Notes: generated by a model not told the origin, from the sequence alone. A stretch of 8,415 bases of DNA from an uncultured Capnocytophaga sp. (GCF_938029845.1 NZ_CALHGG010000179.1:1-8415); one strand, 5' to 3'. Numbered from the stretch's first letter, positions 1 through 5,961 are shown. Made by a program: numbers and translations.

Positions 1-246
1 CAGTTTCTCCTCAAAAATGAAGAGGTAAGAGAACTCTTTGAAGTAGCCCAAGAAGATCTTGAAGAAGAAATTACGGAAGAGCAATTTTGCGAAGCTGTGT
101 ATTTCTATGATTTGTATTGTGAAGTAGGTGAAGACCTCGTCTGCACTTTTGATGTGGATACTGACCCTGATTACTTTTTGGGTCATCTGGTGAATATCAG
201 GCTTGATGATAACTATCAGCTTCATTTAGAAACGATTAGCGGATAA
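1..246 (+). CDS. Small acidic protein of unknown function (3' part only)
   Basis: The left edge cuts this gene; 81 codons remain open in frame 1 and end at TAA (244-246), followed at once by a second in-frame TAA. The visible part is strongly acidic: an N-terminal stretch of alternating Leu, Glu and Asp that looks helical (residues 1-30), then a Tyr/Phe-rich middle (YFYDLYCEVG) and beta-like strands containing CTFDVDTDPDYF and NIRLDDNYQLHLE. There is no signal peptide or membrane segment in view. I do not recognise the family. Its small acidic character and its position 7 bases before the next ORF fit the other immunity-like genes of the window, but that is inference from context only. The real start and full length lie outside the window. 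Confidence 0.75.
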   Translation, partial: QFLLKNEEVRELFEVAQEDLEEEITEEQFCEAVYFYDLYCEVGEDLVCTFDVDTDPDYFLGHLVNIRLDDNYQLHLETISG

Positions 247-253
247 TAAACCT

Positions 254-337
254 ATGAAAAAACTTACTTTTGAGAAATATGGCTTGAGTCTTGAGAAAGT
301 AGAACAACAGCTTAGAGCTTATAAAAAATACCAATGA
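254..337 (+). CDS. 27-residue ORF with ATGA overlap to the next gene
   Basis: ATG at 254 opens 27 codons ending in TGA (335-337). That TGA overlaps the ATG of the 334-663 gene in the four bases ATGA, the usual sign of translational coupling. The peptide begins MKKLTFEKYGLSLEKVEQQL and ends in a lysine/tyrosine-rich tail; it looks helical and basic. Three readings are possible: a leader ORF that couples translation to the next gene, the remaining N-terminus of a decayed gene, or the true start of the 334-663 gene separated by a frameshift. It is too short to recognise a family. The clean overlap and the 7-base distance from the preceding stop are the only support for its being translated. Confidence 0.4.
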   Translation: MKKLTFEKYGLSLEKVEQQLRAYKKYQ

Positions 338-663
338 TTGATTACGCTCCCAAAGAACAGGGCTGGGCAATGGTAACTATTAGCAATGGCACTGCCGAAA
401 TAGCCTTTGTAGCCTCTCACTTGCACGATAGTAGGCAGGATTTGGTACGCTCGGTAGTAGCCTTAGAAAAGTACAAAGAAGCAACCGTAGTTTTTCAAGA
501 CGAACCCGATGGTTATGTACTTCACTTAGAGTGCGAGGATAAGCATTGCCATTATACCCTTCATTCCTTTAAAGGTTATGACCCAGTAGCCCTTTGCGAG
601 TTGGTTTTAGAAGGAAACATCAGTTTTGCGAGTTATAAAAACGATATAGCGAAGATTAAATAA
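334..663 (+). CDS. Small protein of unknown function, first gene of a duplicated module
   Basis: This is a 109-residue protein starting at the coupled ATG of 334. It has no signal peptide or membrane helix. It reads as alternating beta strands (MVTISNGTAEIAFVASHL near residues 13-30; VVFQDEPDGYVLHLECED near 52-69) around a helix (RQDLVRSVVALEKY), then HCHYTLHSFKGYDPVALCEL. Strand-turn-strand followed by a helix and an 'F-Q-D/E-E-P' type strand resembles small alpha/beta immunity-like proteins, but I cannot name a family. It is followed after 6 bases by the 670-1041 gene. The final codons (SYKNDIAKIK-stop) and the spacer are found again at 3873-3911 in front of a paralogue of that second gene, so the two form a module that was duplicated. 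The gene is intact here and reduced to its tail in the second copy. Confidence 0.7.
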   Translation: MIDYAPKEQGWAMVTISNGTAEIAFVASHLHDSRQDLVRSVVALEKYKEATVVFQDEPDGYVLHLECEDKHCHYTLHSFKGYDPVALCELVLEGNISFASYKNDIAKIK

Positions 664-669
664 CACTAT

Positions 670-1041
670 ATGGAAATCACACCAGCCCTTAAGACAGAAA
701 TTTACCACACTCTTTCTGACTTTTTAGAAACCTACAAAGCCGAAGATACCCAAGTATTAGCTGAAAAGTTTGATATTTCGGGAGAATTTTTAGAAGAAAT
801 CTATGAAATGCTTGATTTCGTAGAGGATAAAAGCGTATTGCACCTTTTTCCTATAGAAGAAATGGACAAAGAAGAAGGCGGAGGGGTGAACTTAGAGGTC
901 TATAACTTCAACAATGATAATACCGCCGTAGGAATAGAAGCCCACTTGTGGGACGACCAAGCATATTTTGCTATCATCAAAGGATATTATAACCTTGGTG
1001 ACCAATTTCCTAAGTTCGTATTTCACTACTTTAGTTGTTAA
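670..1041 (+). CDS. Small acidic protein of unknown function, paralogue A
   Basis: This is a 123-residue acidic protein with no export signal. The N-terminal half (about 1-68) looks largely helical (MEITPALKTEIYHTLSDFLE ... EFLEEIYEMLDFVEDKSVLH) and ends in LFPIEEMDKEE. The C-terminal half looks like beta strands (LEVYNFNNDNTAVGIEAHLW ... YFAIIKGYYNL ... KFVFHYFSC). It is a paralogue of the 3912-4286 product. By hand alignment, about 50 of the first 68 residues are identical, including an unbroken LDFVEDKSVLHLFPIE, whereas the C-terminal parts share only a loose pattern. The start at 670 is supported because the same TAACACTATATGGAAAT sequence precedes both paralogues. It lies 6 bases after the 334-663 gene and is probably co-transcribed with it. 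The function is unknown; an immunity-type role is inference from context. Confidence 0.75.
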   Translation: MEITPALKTEIYHTLSDFLETYKAEDTQVLAEKFDISGEFLEEIYEMLDFVEDKSVLHLFPIEEMDKEEGGGVNLEVYNFNNDNTAVGIEAHLWDDQAYFAIIKGYYNLGDQFPKFVFHYFSC

Positions 1042-1078
1042 ATCATTAAAAAACAATACCTCAAAACCTAAAACACAT

Positions 1079-2203
1079 ATGAAAAGATTACAAACACTTT
1101 TATTTTTGTTTTGTGCATTAGTTGGTTTGCATACTTTTGCACAATTAGCTCCTTCCAACAGCCTTACAATGTATGTAGGTACTTATACAGAAGGGGGCAA
1201 TTCCAAGGGTATTTATACCTATAGCTTTGATCAGCAGCAGGGAACTTCAGCACTGCGAGGTAGTACCGCCGCCGCTAATCCTTCTTTTATAGCCCTAGCT
1301 CCCAACGGGAAACATCTCTATGCGATAAGTGAGTATAACGATGGCCGACAAGGGGCTTATTCCTTTGAGGTAAACCAAGATAAGTTGCTCACTCAGCCTA
1401 TCTTCCAGCCTACACAAGCTGGTGCCGACCCTTGCCATATCATTGCAGATAGTAAGTATGCCATAACTGCCAATTACACAGGGGGCGACATCAGTGTTTT
1501 CCTATTAGATGCAGTAGGTAAGTTACAGGCCGAGATACAACATATAGCCTTTGAGGGGCGGACTCCAGAGCGCGTGGCTCATATCCATTGCATGATTCCC
1601 ACTCCTGATGGGAAATATGTATTGGCTACCGATTTGGGCAATGATCGTATATATCGCTTTCGCTATAATCAAGAAGCTCCCCAAGGAGCTGAGGTGCTTA
1701 CAGACCAACAGGTAGTTTATCAGGTCAGCGATGGGCAAGGTCCTCGTCACCTTACCTTTAGCAAGGACGGTCGTTTTGCCTACCTAATCAACGAATTGGG
1801 AGGAGAGTGTGTGGTGCTAAGCTATCACAAAGGGAAAATGAAGGAAGTCCAACGCCTAATGGCCGATGAAGGTCAAGGGGGAGGAAGTGCTGATATACAT
1901 ATCAGTCCCGATGGGCGTTTTCTTTATACCTCGCACCGTCTGAAAAAAGATGGGATCTCTATTTTTGCCATTGACCCTAAGCGGGGTACGCTAAAGAAAG
2001 TAGGTTACCAACTCACTGGTATTCACCCTCGCAATTTTGCAATAACCCCCAATGGTAAATATATTTTGGTAGCTTGCCGAGATGATAATAAGATACAGGT
2101 CTTTCAGCGAAATGCTACCACAGGCACCCTTACCGATACCTCACAGAGTATCAGTGTAGACAAACCTACTTGCATTATATTTACAGAAATCATTGATAAT
2201 TAA
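1079..2203 (+). CDS. Exported lactonase-family protein (6-phosphogluconolactonase-like seven-bladed beta-propeller)
   Basis: The 374-residue protein carries a signal peptide: KR at residues 2-3, a hydrophobic core to about residue 18, and likely cleavage after HTFA (residue 21). The rest is the lactonase/YbhE (PF10282) propeller. It opens with MYVGTYTEGG-x-KGIYTYSFD and then repeats blade signatures: FIALAPNGKHLYAISEY, IPTPDGKYVLATDLGNDRIY, GPRHLTFSKDGRFAYLINEL, DIHISPDGRFLYTSHRL and HPRNFAITPNGKYILVACRD. The length is normal for the family. Family members such as E. coli YbhE hydrolyse 6-phosphogluconolactone in the cytosol. An exported form would not meet that substrate, so the real substrate may be another sugar lactone. 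An in-frame extension upstream to 968 would run inside the previous gene and lose the signal peptide, so I reject it. An 'attaaca' spacer separates it from 2227-2916. Confidence 0.9.
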   Translation: MKRLQTLLFLFCALVGLHTFAQLAPSNSLTMYVGTYTEGGNSKGIYTYSFDQQQGTSALRGSTAAANPSFIALAPNGKHLYAISEYNDGRQGAYSFEVNQDKLLTQPIFQPTQAGADPCHIIADSKYAITANYTGGDISVFLLDAVGKLQAEIQHIAFEGRTPERVAHIHCMIPTPDGKYVLATDLGNDRIYRFRYNQEAPQGAEVLTDQQVVYQVSDGQGPRHLTFSKDGRFAYLINELGGECVVLSYHKGKMKEVQRLMADEGQGGGSADIHISPDGRFLYTSHRLKKDGISIFAIDPKRGTLKKVGYQLTGIHPRNFAITPNGKYILVACRDDNKIQVFQRNATTGTLTDTSQSISVDKPTCIIFTEIIDN

Positions 2204-2205
2204 TC

Positions 2206-2226
2206 ATTAACAATTAACAATTAACC
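2206..2226 (+). repeat. Three tandem 7-base units directly before the next start codon
   Basis: Two copies of attaaca and one of attaacc stand head to tail and end exactly at the ATG of 2227. There is no Shine-Dalgarno sequence here. AT-rich leaders of this kind are common in Bacteroidota, where translation starts depend on unstructured A-rich upstream sequence. Slippage in such a repeat could change the spacing of the initiation region, but nothing here shows that it does. Confidence 0.6.
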
Positions 2227-2916
2227 ATGCGTCTTACCACTCACATAGAAGAGCAAATCCTTGAGCAACTCTCTCAAAAGATTATAGAACAAGGGTATAA
2301 AGCAGACCCTGATATCCCCACTCGTACCATTTGGATGGGGGAAAAAATGCGTATAGAACTGGAAGTTATCCCTACTCCGCAAATGGATCCAAGTCTAATA
2401 GAACTACATATAGGCACTTACTTAGAGGATGGCTATTTTCCTCAAGGAATCGTGGATAATATAGCAGGATTCGGAGATACCGATCAGGAAAAGGTACTTT
2501 CACTTATAGAAAACTATCTTTCCACAACTTTTCAGACGATTATTGATAGCTTGAGTGGTTATCATAATAAGAACTGCGATATTTATCTGGGAGATATACA
2601 TTGGCATACCACTCTTGGCAATCAGTATTTGTTAGGAAAGTGGCAAACGCCTCCTGCCAAGCGGGATTTCTATGATTTATTAGTAGATCTCTTACCTCAA
2701 AACTTCAAAACAGAAGTACGTGTACAATCGCTCAAATGCTATGTAGCACGTGTCGGAGAGGATAGTGTAGTAGAGTGCCTGCTGAACAACGAACTCTGGG
2801 ACGAAGGGGCGGAGCGACTTAGGGAATATGCGCAAACATGGTCACAAGGAGAGGTCTTTCTGGCAGTAAAACAACTATTAGTATTCCGCCAATGTGAAAG
2901 CGTACATAATGAGTAG
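2227..2916 (+). CDS. DUF6348-like protein
   Basis: This is a 229-residue soluble protein without signal peptide or membrane helices. Its order of motifs recalls the DUF6348 family: an N-terminal helix (residues 1-24); a strand with KMRIELEVIP; LIELHIGTYLEDG; then IVDNIAGFGDTDQEKVLSLI, a helix matching the family's 'agiG ... ea...ai..fl...f..ll' region (STTFQTIIDSLSGY); and a C-terminal beta part with VRVQSLKCYVARVGEDSVVE, a LLNNELWDEGAERLRE segment and the ending FLAVKQLLVFR. The family has no established function; members often sit in immunity-like or stress-island settings. It starts 23 bases after the lactonase and is probably carried on the same transcript. A functional tie to the lactonase is not implied. 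The family call is from memory of the motif pattern and is moderately sure. Confidence 0.7.
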   Translation: MRLTTHIEEQILEQLSQKIIEQGYKADPDIPTRTIWMGEKMRIELEVIPTPQMDPSLIELHIGTYLEDGYFPQGIVDNIAGFGDTDQEKVLSLIENYLSTTFQTIIDSLSGYHNKNCDIYLGDIHWHTTLGNQYLLGKWQTPPAKRDFYDLLVDLLPQNFKTEVRVQSLKCYVARVGEDSVVECLLNNELWDEGAERLREYAQTWSQGEVFLAVKQLLVFRQCESVHNE

Positions 2917-2944
2917 TGATATTTCGGGCTAAAAAATACTACTC
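2911..2944. terminator. Hairpin between convergent genes, possible bidirectional terminator
   Basis: GAGTAGT (2911-2917) pairs perfectly with ACTACTC (2938-2944), with further interrupted pairing inside (TTT 2922-2924 with AAA 2931-2933) around CGGGCT. The structure covers the stop codons of both converging genes, which end only 12 bases apart (2916 and 2929). The inner A-run (2931-2936) reads as a U-run on the minus strand. There is no long T-run after the stem on either strand, so its strength as an intrinsic terminator is uncertain. Confidence 0.4.
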
Positions 2945-3726
2945 TCTTGTACACTGTCATATAAGGGAGCAGGATATTGTTTGAAATATTTTTTTAAGAG
3001 GAAATAATCATCTTTCGATAGGTGTATGTCTATATCTAAGAGAGAGTCACGGATTTGGAATTGTATACCGAAGCGTTTGATATATCCTTTTCTTCCCTTT
3101 GAGTAGAAGCGCCCCCCTCTTATATCCTGAGTCTTTAGATAGATAGGCTCTCCTTGCTTAGGGAATATCTCCATAAGATTCTCATAGCAGTGGAGCTTGG
3201 TAAAGAGTAGGGACTCCTTGTGAAAGGAATAAAAGAAAGCAATTATAGAGAGCACTACAATTCCCATTCCTTTCCACCAGTTTGTACTAAGAAAATCTGA
3301 TTTCAGAGAGATATAGAACATAAAAAGAGTAAATGCTATATGTATAGAGCGAAGCAGCCAATCCACAACCCCCCTCTTTTCTTGATAAGCATTGATGGTA
3401 AATTCTGTGGGAACTATAATAGCTTCTTTTTCAGCTTTACAACGAGCAGCCTTTGCCACCTCTCTTTTGAGCTGATAACAACTAAAGGATAACATACAAA
3501 AGAGAAAGAAAGAGAGAAAAAGGATAGGAAGGCTATAAGGAATTTGCTTAAGTATATACATTTCTATCAGAAAGATAGGAAAGGAAACCGAAGCAACATA
3601 ACCTGAAATGCGAATGATTTTTGATAGAACAAGAATGGTTTTTTCTCTTGGGTCAGAATAAGAATTCTGACTACTTGTAGAGAGGGAAGAGGAGGGCTTT
3701 TTAGAAAGATCTTTCAGATAAGACAT
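2929..3726 (-). CDS. Membrane protein with four predicted helices and a cytosolic C-terminal domain
   Basis: The 265-residue protein starts with about 30 polar, Ser/Lys-rich residues. Two hydrophobic helices follow (about 35-59 and 64-84), then a charged region with KREVAKAARCKAEKEA and PTEFTINAYQEKRG, then two more helices (about 123-142 and 151-168). The last 95 residues are soluble, basic and beta-rich (GRFYSKGRKGYIKRFGIQFQ, LLDIDIHLSKDDYFLLKKYF). Two helix pairs separated by a strand-like insert, with a soluble beta tail, recall YcxB/bacterial-PH-like membrane proteins, but I see no decisive motif. It is the only clear gene on the minus strand and converges on 2227-2916. Its ATG lies about 24 bases from a TATATTTG promoter-like box inside the inverted repeat at 3749-3779, which suggests its own short-leader promoter. 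Confidence 0.75.
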   Translation of the reverse strand: MSYLKDLSKKPSSSLSTSSQNSYSDPREKTILVLSKIIRISGYVASVSFPIFLIEMYILKQIPYSLPILFLSFFLFCMLSFSCYQLKREVAKAARCKAEKEAIIVPTEFTINAYQEKRGVVDWLLRSIHIAFTLFMFYISLKSDFLSTNWWKGMGIVVLSIIAFFYSFHKESLLFTKLHCYENLMEIFPKQGEPIYLKTQDIRGGRFYSKGRKGYIKRFGIQFQIRDSLLDIDIHLSKDDYFLLKKYFKQYPAPLYDSVQESSIF

Positions 3727-3748
3727 TATAATTACTTATTTTAGTTGG

Positions 3749-3779
3749 ACAAATATACAAAAAAATGTGGTATATTTGT
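3749..3779. promoter_or_regulatory. Inverted repeat carrying a TAnnTTTG box on each strand (divergent promoter or operator)
   Basis: ACAAATATAC (3749-3758) and GTATATTTGT (3770-3779) are exact reverse complements with an 11-base spacer. Each arm contains TATATTTG in the outgoing direction, matching the Bacteroidota -7 consensus TAnnTTTG: at 3771-3778 on the plus strand and 3757-3750 on the minus strand. The minus-strand box sits 24 bases before the start of the 2929-3726 gene. The plus-strand box faces the 3912-4286 gene from about 133 bases away. A -33 TTTG at the consensus spacing is not clear in either direction; a TTG at 3745-3747 is 23 bases from the plus box, which is rather long. A repressor operator is an equally good reading. 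Confidence 0.5.
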
Positions 3780-3789
3780 ACATTTGAAA

Positions 3790-3866
3790 ACAGTTTGTTT
3801 CCCTATTGCGAAATTCCTACTTATACCTCTACCGGCGTGAGCTAGTAGCTTGTGCCTATCCCTGCT
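3790..3866. other. GC-richer block of unknown origin at the junction of the duplicated module
   Basis: Between the inverted repeat and the tail of the duplicated gene lies about 75 bases that look unlike the flanks, with the GC-rich runs CTCTACCGGCGTGAGC and GTGCCTATCCCTGC. It has no start codon in a useful frame and matches nothing in copy 1 of the module. Short open frames cross it on both strands (on the plus strand with RRELVACAYPCFGKL), but neither has a supported start. It may be a remnant of a mobile or dispersed repeat sequence, or of a former neighbouring gene, left when the module was copied here. Confidence 0.35.
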
Positions 3867-3905
3867 TTGGTAAGTTATAAAAATGATATAGCAAAGATTA
3901 AATAA
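3867..3905 (+). pseudogene. 3' remnant of a second copy of the 334-663 gene
   Basis: Codons from 3873 encode SYKNDIAKIK and stop TAA (3903-3905), identical in protein sequence to the last ten residues and stop of the 109-residue gene at 334-663. The DNA differs from 631-663 only at silent or near-silent positions (for example AAT for AAC and GCA for GCG). Similarity fades upstream of about 3867, and an in-frame TAG occurs at 3846-3848, so no start codon can serve it. The spacer AACACTAT- before the next ATG is also conserved. This is therefore the stub left after deletion or partial duplication, and it is not expected to make protein. Confidence 0.75.
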
Positions 3906-3911
3906 CACTAT

Positions 3912-4286
3912 ATGGAAATTACACAAGCCCTTAAAACAGAAATCTACTATGCTCTTACTGATTTTTTAAATGCTTATAAATTGCAAAATACCCAAGTATT
4001 AGTTGAAAAGTTTGGTGTTTCGGGAGCGTTCTTAGAAGAAATCAATAAGACTCTTGATTTTGTAGAAGATAAAAGCGTATTACATCTTTTTCCTATAGAA
4101 GATATAGATAAGGAAGTGAATAAATTACGCGAACTGACCTTGTATAAAGACAAAAAGATGAATAAACTTGTGGTAGAGGCTTGTGTATATGATGATAAAA
4201 ATCAATGTATAGGGCTTATAGTAGGCGATTATCGTTTATTTGAACATTCCCTAAACTTGTTTGTGTTTAGTTATTTTGATGTATAA
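3912..4286 (+). CDS. Small acidic protein of unknown function, paralogue B
   Basis: This is a 124-residue paralogue of the 670-1041 product. Residues 1-68 are about 74% identical to it by hand count, including LDFVEDKSVLHLFPIE, and predicted helical. From residue 69 on the sequences diverge: this copy continues with a Lys-rich ELTLYKDKKMNKLVVEACVY, then GLIVGDYRL and LFVFSYFDV. Both still end in a beta-like F-V-F-x-Y-F motif. A conserved N-terminal half with a rapidly changing C-terminal half would suit a specificity-bearing C-terminus. The start is fixed by the conserved sequence before the ATG in both copies. Its former upstream partner gene is only a stub, so it is now probably read from the plus-strand promoter-like box near 3771 or from some other site in the gap. 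Confidence 0.75.
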   Translation: MEITQALKTEIYYALTDFLNAYKLQNTQVLVEKFGVSGAFLEEINKTLDFVEDKSVLHLFPIEDIDKEVNKLRELTLYKDKKMNKLVVEACVYDDKNQCIGLIVGDYRLFEHSLNLFVFSYFDV

Positions 4287-4348
4287 ATAGAAGAACAATT
4301 TCCTCAGCTTACTTAAGTTCTCTCTAAACAAGATAAGAGATAAAATCA

Positions 4349-5422
4349 ATGAAAACATTTAGAATGATACATAATAAAGCACTTATTTTCTTTTTGCTAA
4401 TACTATCTGCTTGTAGCAAACAGTCAGGAGAAGACGAACAACAGAAAGGGTATTATTCGCAAAGTCTATTTGATCCCTATATAGCTCAGGGGTCTATTTT
4501 TACAAGAGAGGTTAAAGATATGCCTTTGGCAACGAACTCCGCTGCCATAGCTGCTTATATGCCTAAAATGCCTGCAGAATATCTACCTGAAAAATTTAAA
4601 AAAACATTGGTAACCTCGCTGAATACCACGAGCTATAATATTCCTATGTATATAGTAGACTCTCATGACCCTCAGCAGGAATATGCACAATTTACCTCAA
4701 CCGACAAGCGTGTGGTTTACAAAGAAGACCTTATTAAGTATACTATGGGACGGATACCCTTGCCTAGCTATGCACAACCGGCAGGCGGAGGGGATAAATC
4801 TTTTGCCGTTTATGACAGAGTAACAGGAATGATGCGAGAATATTTTCACGCTGTTAAAGATGAGAAAGGTACTTGGCACTTTGCTGCTTCGGGATATTTT
4901 AAAGCAAAACCAAATTTTAAAGATTTGGGTAAGGATAACTTTGCGATGCAACTCACCACAGGAGGGTCTGCAGTAGTGTGTATGCTCAATCCACTCTCTC
5001 AAATAGGCATTGCAGAGGCACGAAAAGGTGAGATATGCCACGCTTTATCCTTTACTATCGCCAATGCGGGGAAAGGATTCTCTTATCCAGCCAAACAAGG
5101 CGATGGCACTTCAACAAACCCTAATGCTCCTTTGGAAGGACAATGGTTTCGTATAGACCCTAAAATAGACCTTAACAAGTTAAAACTTCGTCCTTTTACC
5201 CTTTTAGTAGCCAAAGCAGTACAGAAATATGGAGGTTATGCAGCCGATAAGAATCTTTTCTGTCACGCTTTCAATGCTGAGCACCCTATAAACGAAATAG
5301 CACAAGGCAAACCTAACCCTTGGGAAAGAGGAGGAGATATCTATGAGAAATACAACGGAATAGACCTTAATGATTTCCCTTGGCATCTTACCCAATGGGC
5401 ACCTGTTGATTGGGGGAAATAA
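4349..5422 (+). CDS. Lipoprotein with a large secreted domain of unknown function
   Basis: The 357-residue protein has a lipoprotein signal: a basic start, a hydrophobic core (ALIFFLLIL, residues 11-19) and lipobox LSAC with Cys22. The residues after the Cys (SKQSGEDEQQ) are polar and then acidic, loosely like the surface-export signal described for Capnocytophaga lipoproteins, but not at the standard spacing. The mature part contains FAVYDRVTGMMREYFHAV, TTGGSAVVCMLNPLSQIGIA, EARKGEICHALSFTIANA, SYPAKQGDGTSTNPNAPLEG, WFRIDPKIDLNKL and VQKYGGYAADKN. This series (start G-x-S near 210, 'pati.tDG.s..pnap.eG.rfrldp.idl..l', 'a.qkyG..v.D') resembles secreted proteins of actinomycetes and other bacteria that I recall without an assigned function, possibly carbohydrate-related. 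A second ATG at residue 6 would also leave a usable signal. It is 62 bases from the preceding gene. Confidence 0.8.
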   Translation: MKTFRMIHNKALIFFLLILSACSKQSGEDEQQKGYYSQSLFDPYIAQGSIFTREVKDMPLATNSAAIAAYMPKMPAEYLPEKFKKTLVTSLNTTSYNIPMYIVDSHDPQQEYAQFTSTDKRVVYKEDLIKYTMGRIPLPSYAQPAGGGDKSFAVYDRVTGMMREYFHAVKDEKGTWHFAASGYFKAKPNFKDLGKDNFAMQLTTGGSAVVCMLNPLSQIGIAEARKGEICHALSFTIANAGKGFSYPAKQGDGTSTNPNAPLEGQWFRIDPKIDLNKLKLRPFTLLVAKAVQKYGGYAADKNLFCHAFNAEHPINEIAQGKPNPWERGGDIYEKYNGIDLNDFPWHLTQWAPVDWGK

Positions 5423-5454
5423 AACATCAAAAAGCATTCTAAACAACATAAAGT

Positions 5455-5952
5455 ATGATAGATATAATGCCTTTGTTAAGTGAAAATGTAAAAAAGCACT
5501 TCATTACCTTGCCTGCTTCTCATCAAAAAGAATGGATAAGCTATATTAATGAGGCTAAAAAGGAAGAAACATGCCTTAAAAGAGTGCTGAAAATGCAAAA
5601 GTCGTTCTGTCAGAAGTATACATTGGAAGGAGAACCCCAAGTTATTAATCTGTTAGAGGAAATTATTAATATTAATTCGCAAGAAGGGAATGCCCTTGCA
5701 GAGGCTTTTATAAGTGCTATAGGTAATAACCATAGTGGCGTGTATTGTGTAGCATATAAGTGGGCAATTGCTTTTTTGGTGCAATTGTACAAAAACTCTG
5801 AACCTAGCAGTCTGCGTGCTATAGCTATATATGGGATTCTAAACGACCTTTACTACTTTGAGCCTATAGAAGAACAAGCTGCTAATGCAGATAACACAAC
5901 CATAAAGGAAGAGATAAAACAACTGTTAGCGCCTTTTGCAGATAAGAATTAA
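5455..5952 (+). CDS. OmdA-like N-terminus joined to a helical-repeat domain
   Basis: This is a 165-residue soluble protein. Residues about 8-50 (SENVKKHFITLPASHQKEWI, then SYINEAKKEETCLKRVLKMQ) match the C-terminal helical segment of YdeI/OmpD-associated (OmdA, PF13376) proteins, whose hallmark is F..L..SH..EY..WI.EAKK.ET...R. The remaining 110 residues are helical, with NLLEEIININSQEGNALAEA, SGVYCVAYKWAIAFLVQLYK and SLRAIAIYGILNDLYYF; these resemble HEAT-like immunity proteins, with helices of the type 'G.vY.a.y.alpfL..L'. The full OmdA N-terminal YdeI-like domain is absent. The start may be 5455 or the in-frame ATG at 5467, which would begin MPLLSENVKKHF. It stands 32 bases after the lipoprotein and 9 bases before the next gene, so these are probably one transcript. 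A protective or immunity role is inference. Confidence 0.75.
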   Translation: MIDIMPLLSENVKKHFITLPASHQKEWISYINEAKKEETCLKRVLKMQKSFCQKYTLEGEPQVINLLEEIININSQEGNALAEAFISAIGNNHSGVYCVAYKWAIAFLVQLYKNSEPSSLRAIAIYGILNDLYYFEPIEEQAANADNTTIKEEIKQLLAPFADKN

Positions 5953-5961
5953 ATATTAAAA

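Noticed and set aside
968..1078. Extended N-terminus for the lactonase
   Set aside because: It would overlap the previous gene by about 70 bases and place the signal peptide inside the protein.
1103..1110. TATTTTTG matching the TAnnTTTG promoter box
   Set aside because: It lies within the signal-peptide codons of the lactonase, and such short matches are frequent in AT-rich coding DNA.
3741..3926. 61-codon minus-strand frame across the gap, including HAGRGISRNFAIGKQ
   Set aside because: It runs through the promoter-like repeat, the odd block and the start of paralogue B, with no supported start or family. The odd block itself is reported as a separate feature.
4313..4340. Possible hairpin TCTCT ... 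AGAGA before the lipoprotein gene
   Set aside because: The stem is only about five pairs with a long loop; it is not distinguishable from chance.
4697..5041. 114-codon minus-strand frame opposite the lipoprotein gene
   Set aside because: The plus frame has a lipobox and family-like motifs; the reverse product is rich in Cys, Ser and His without order.
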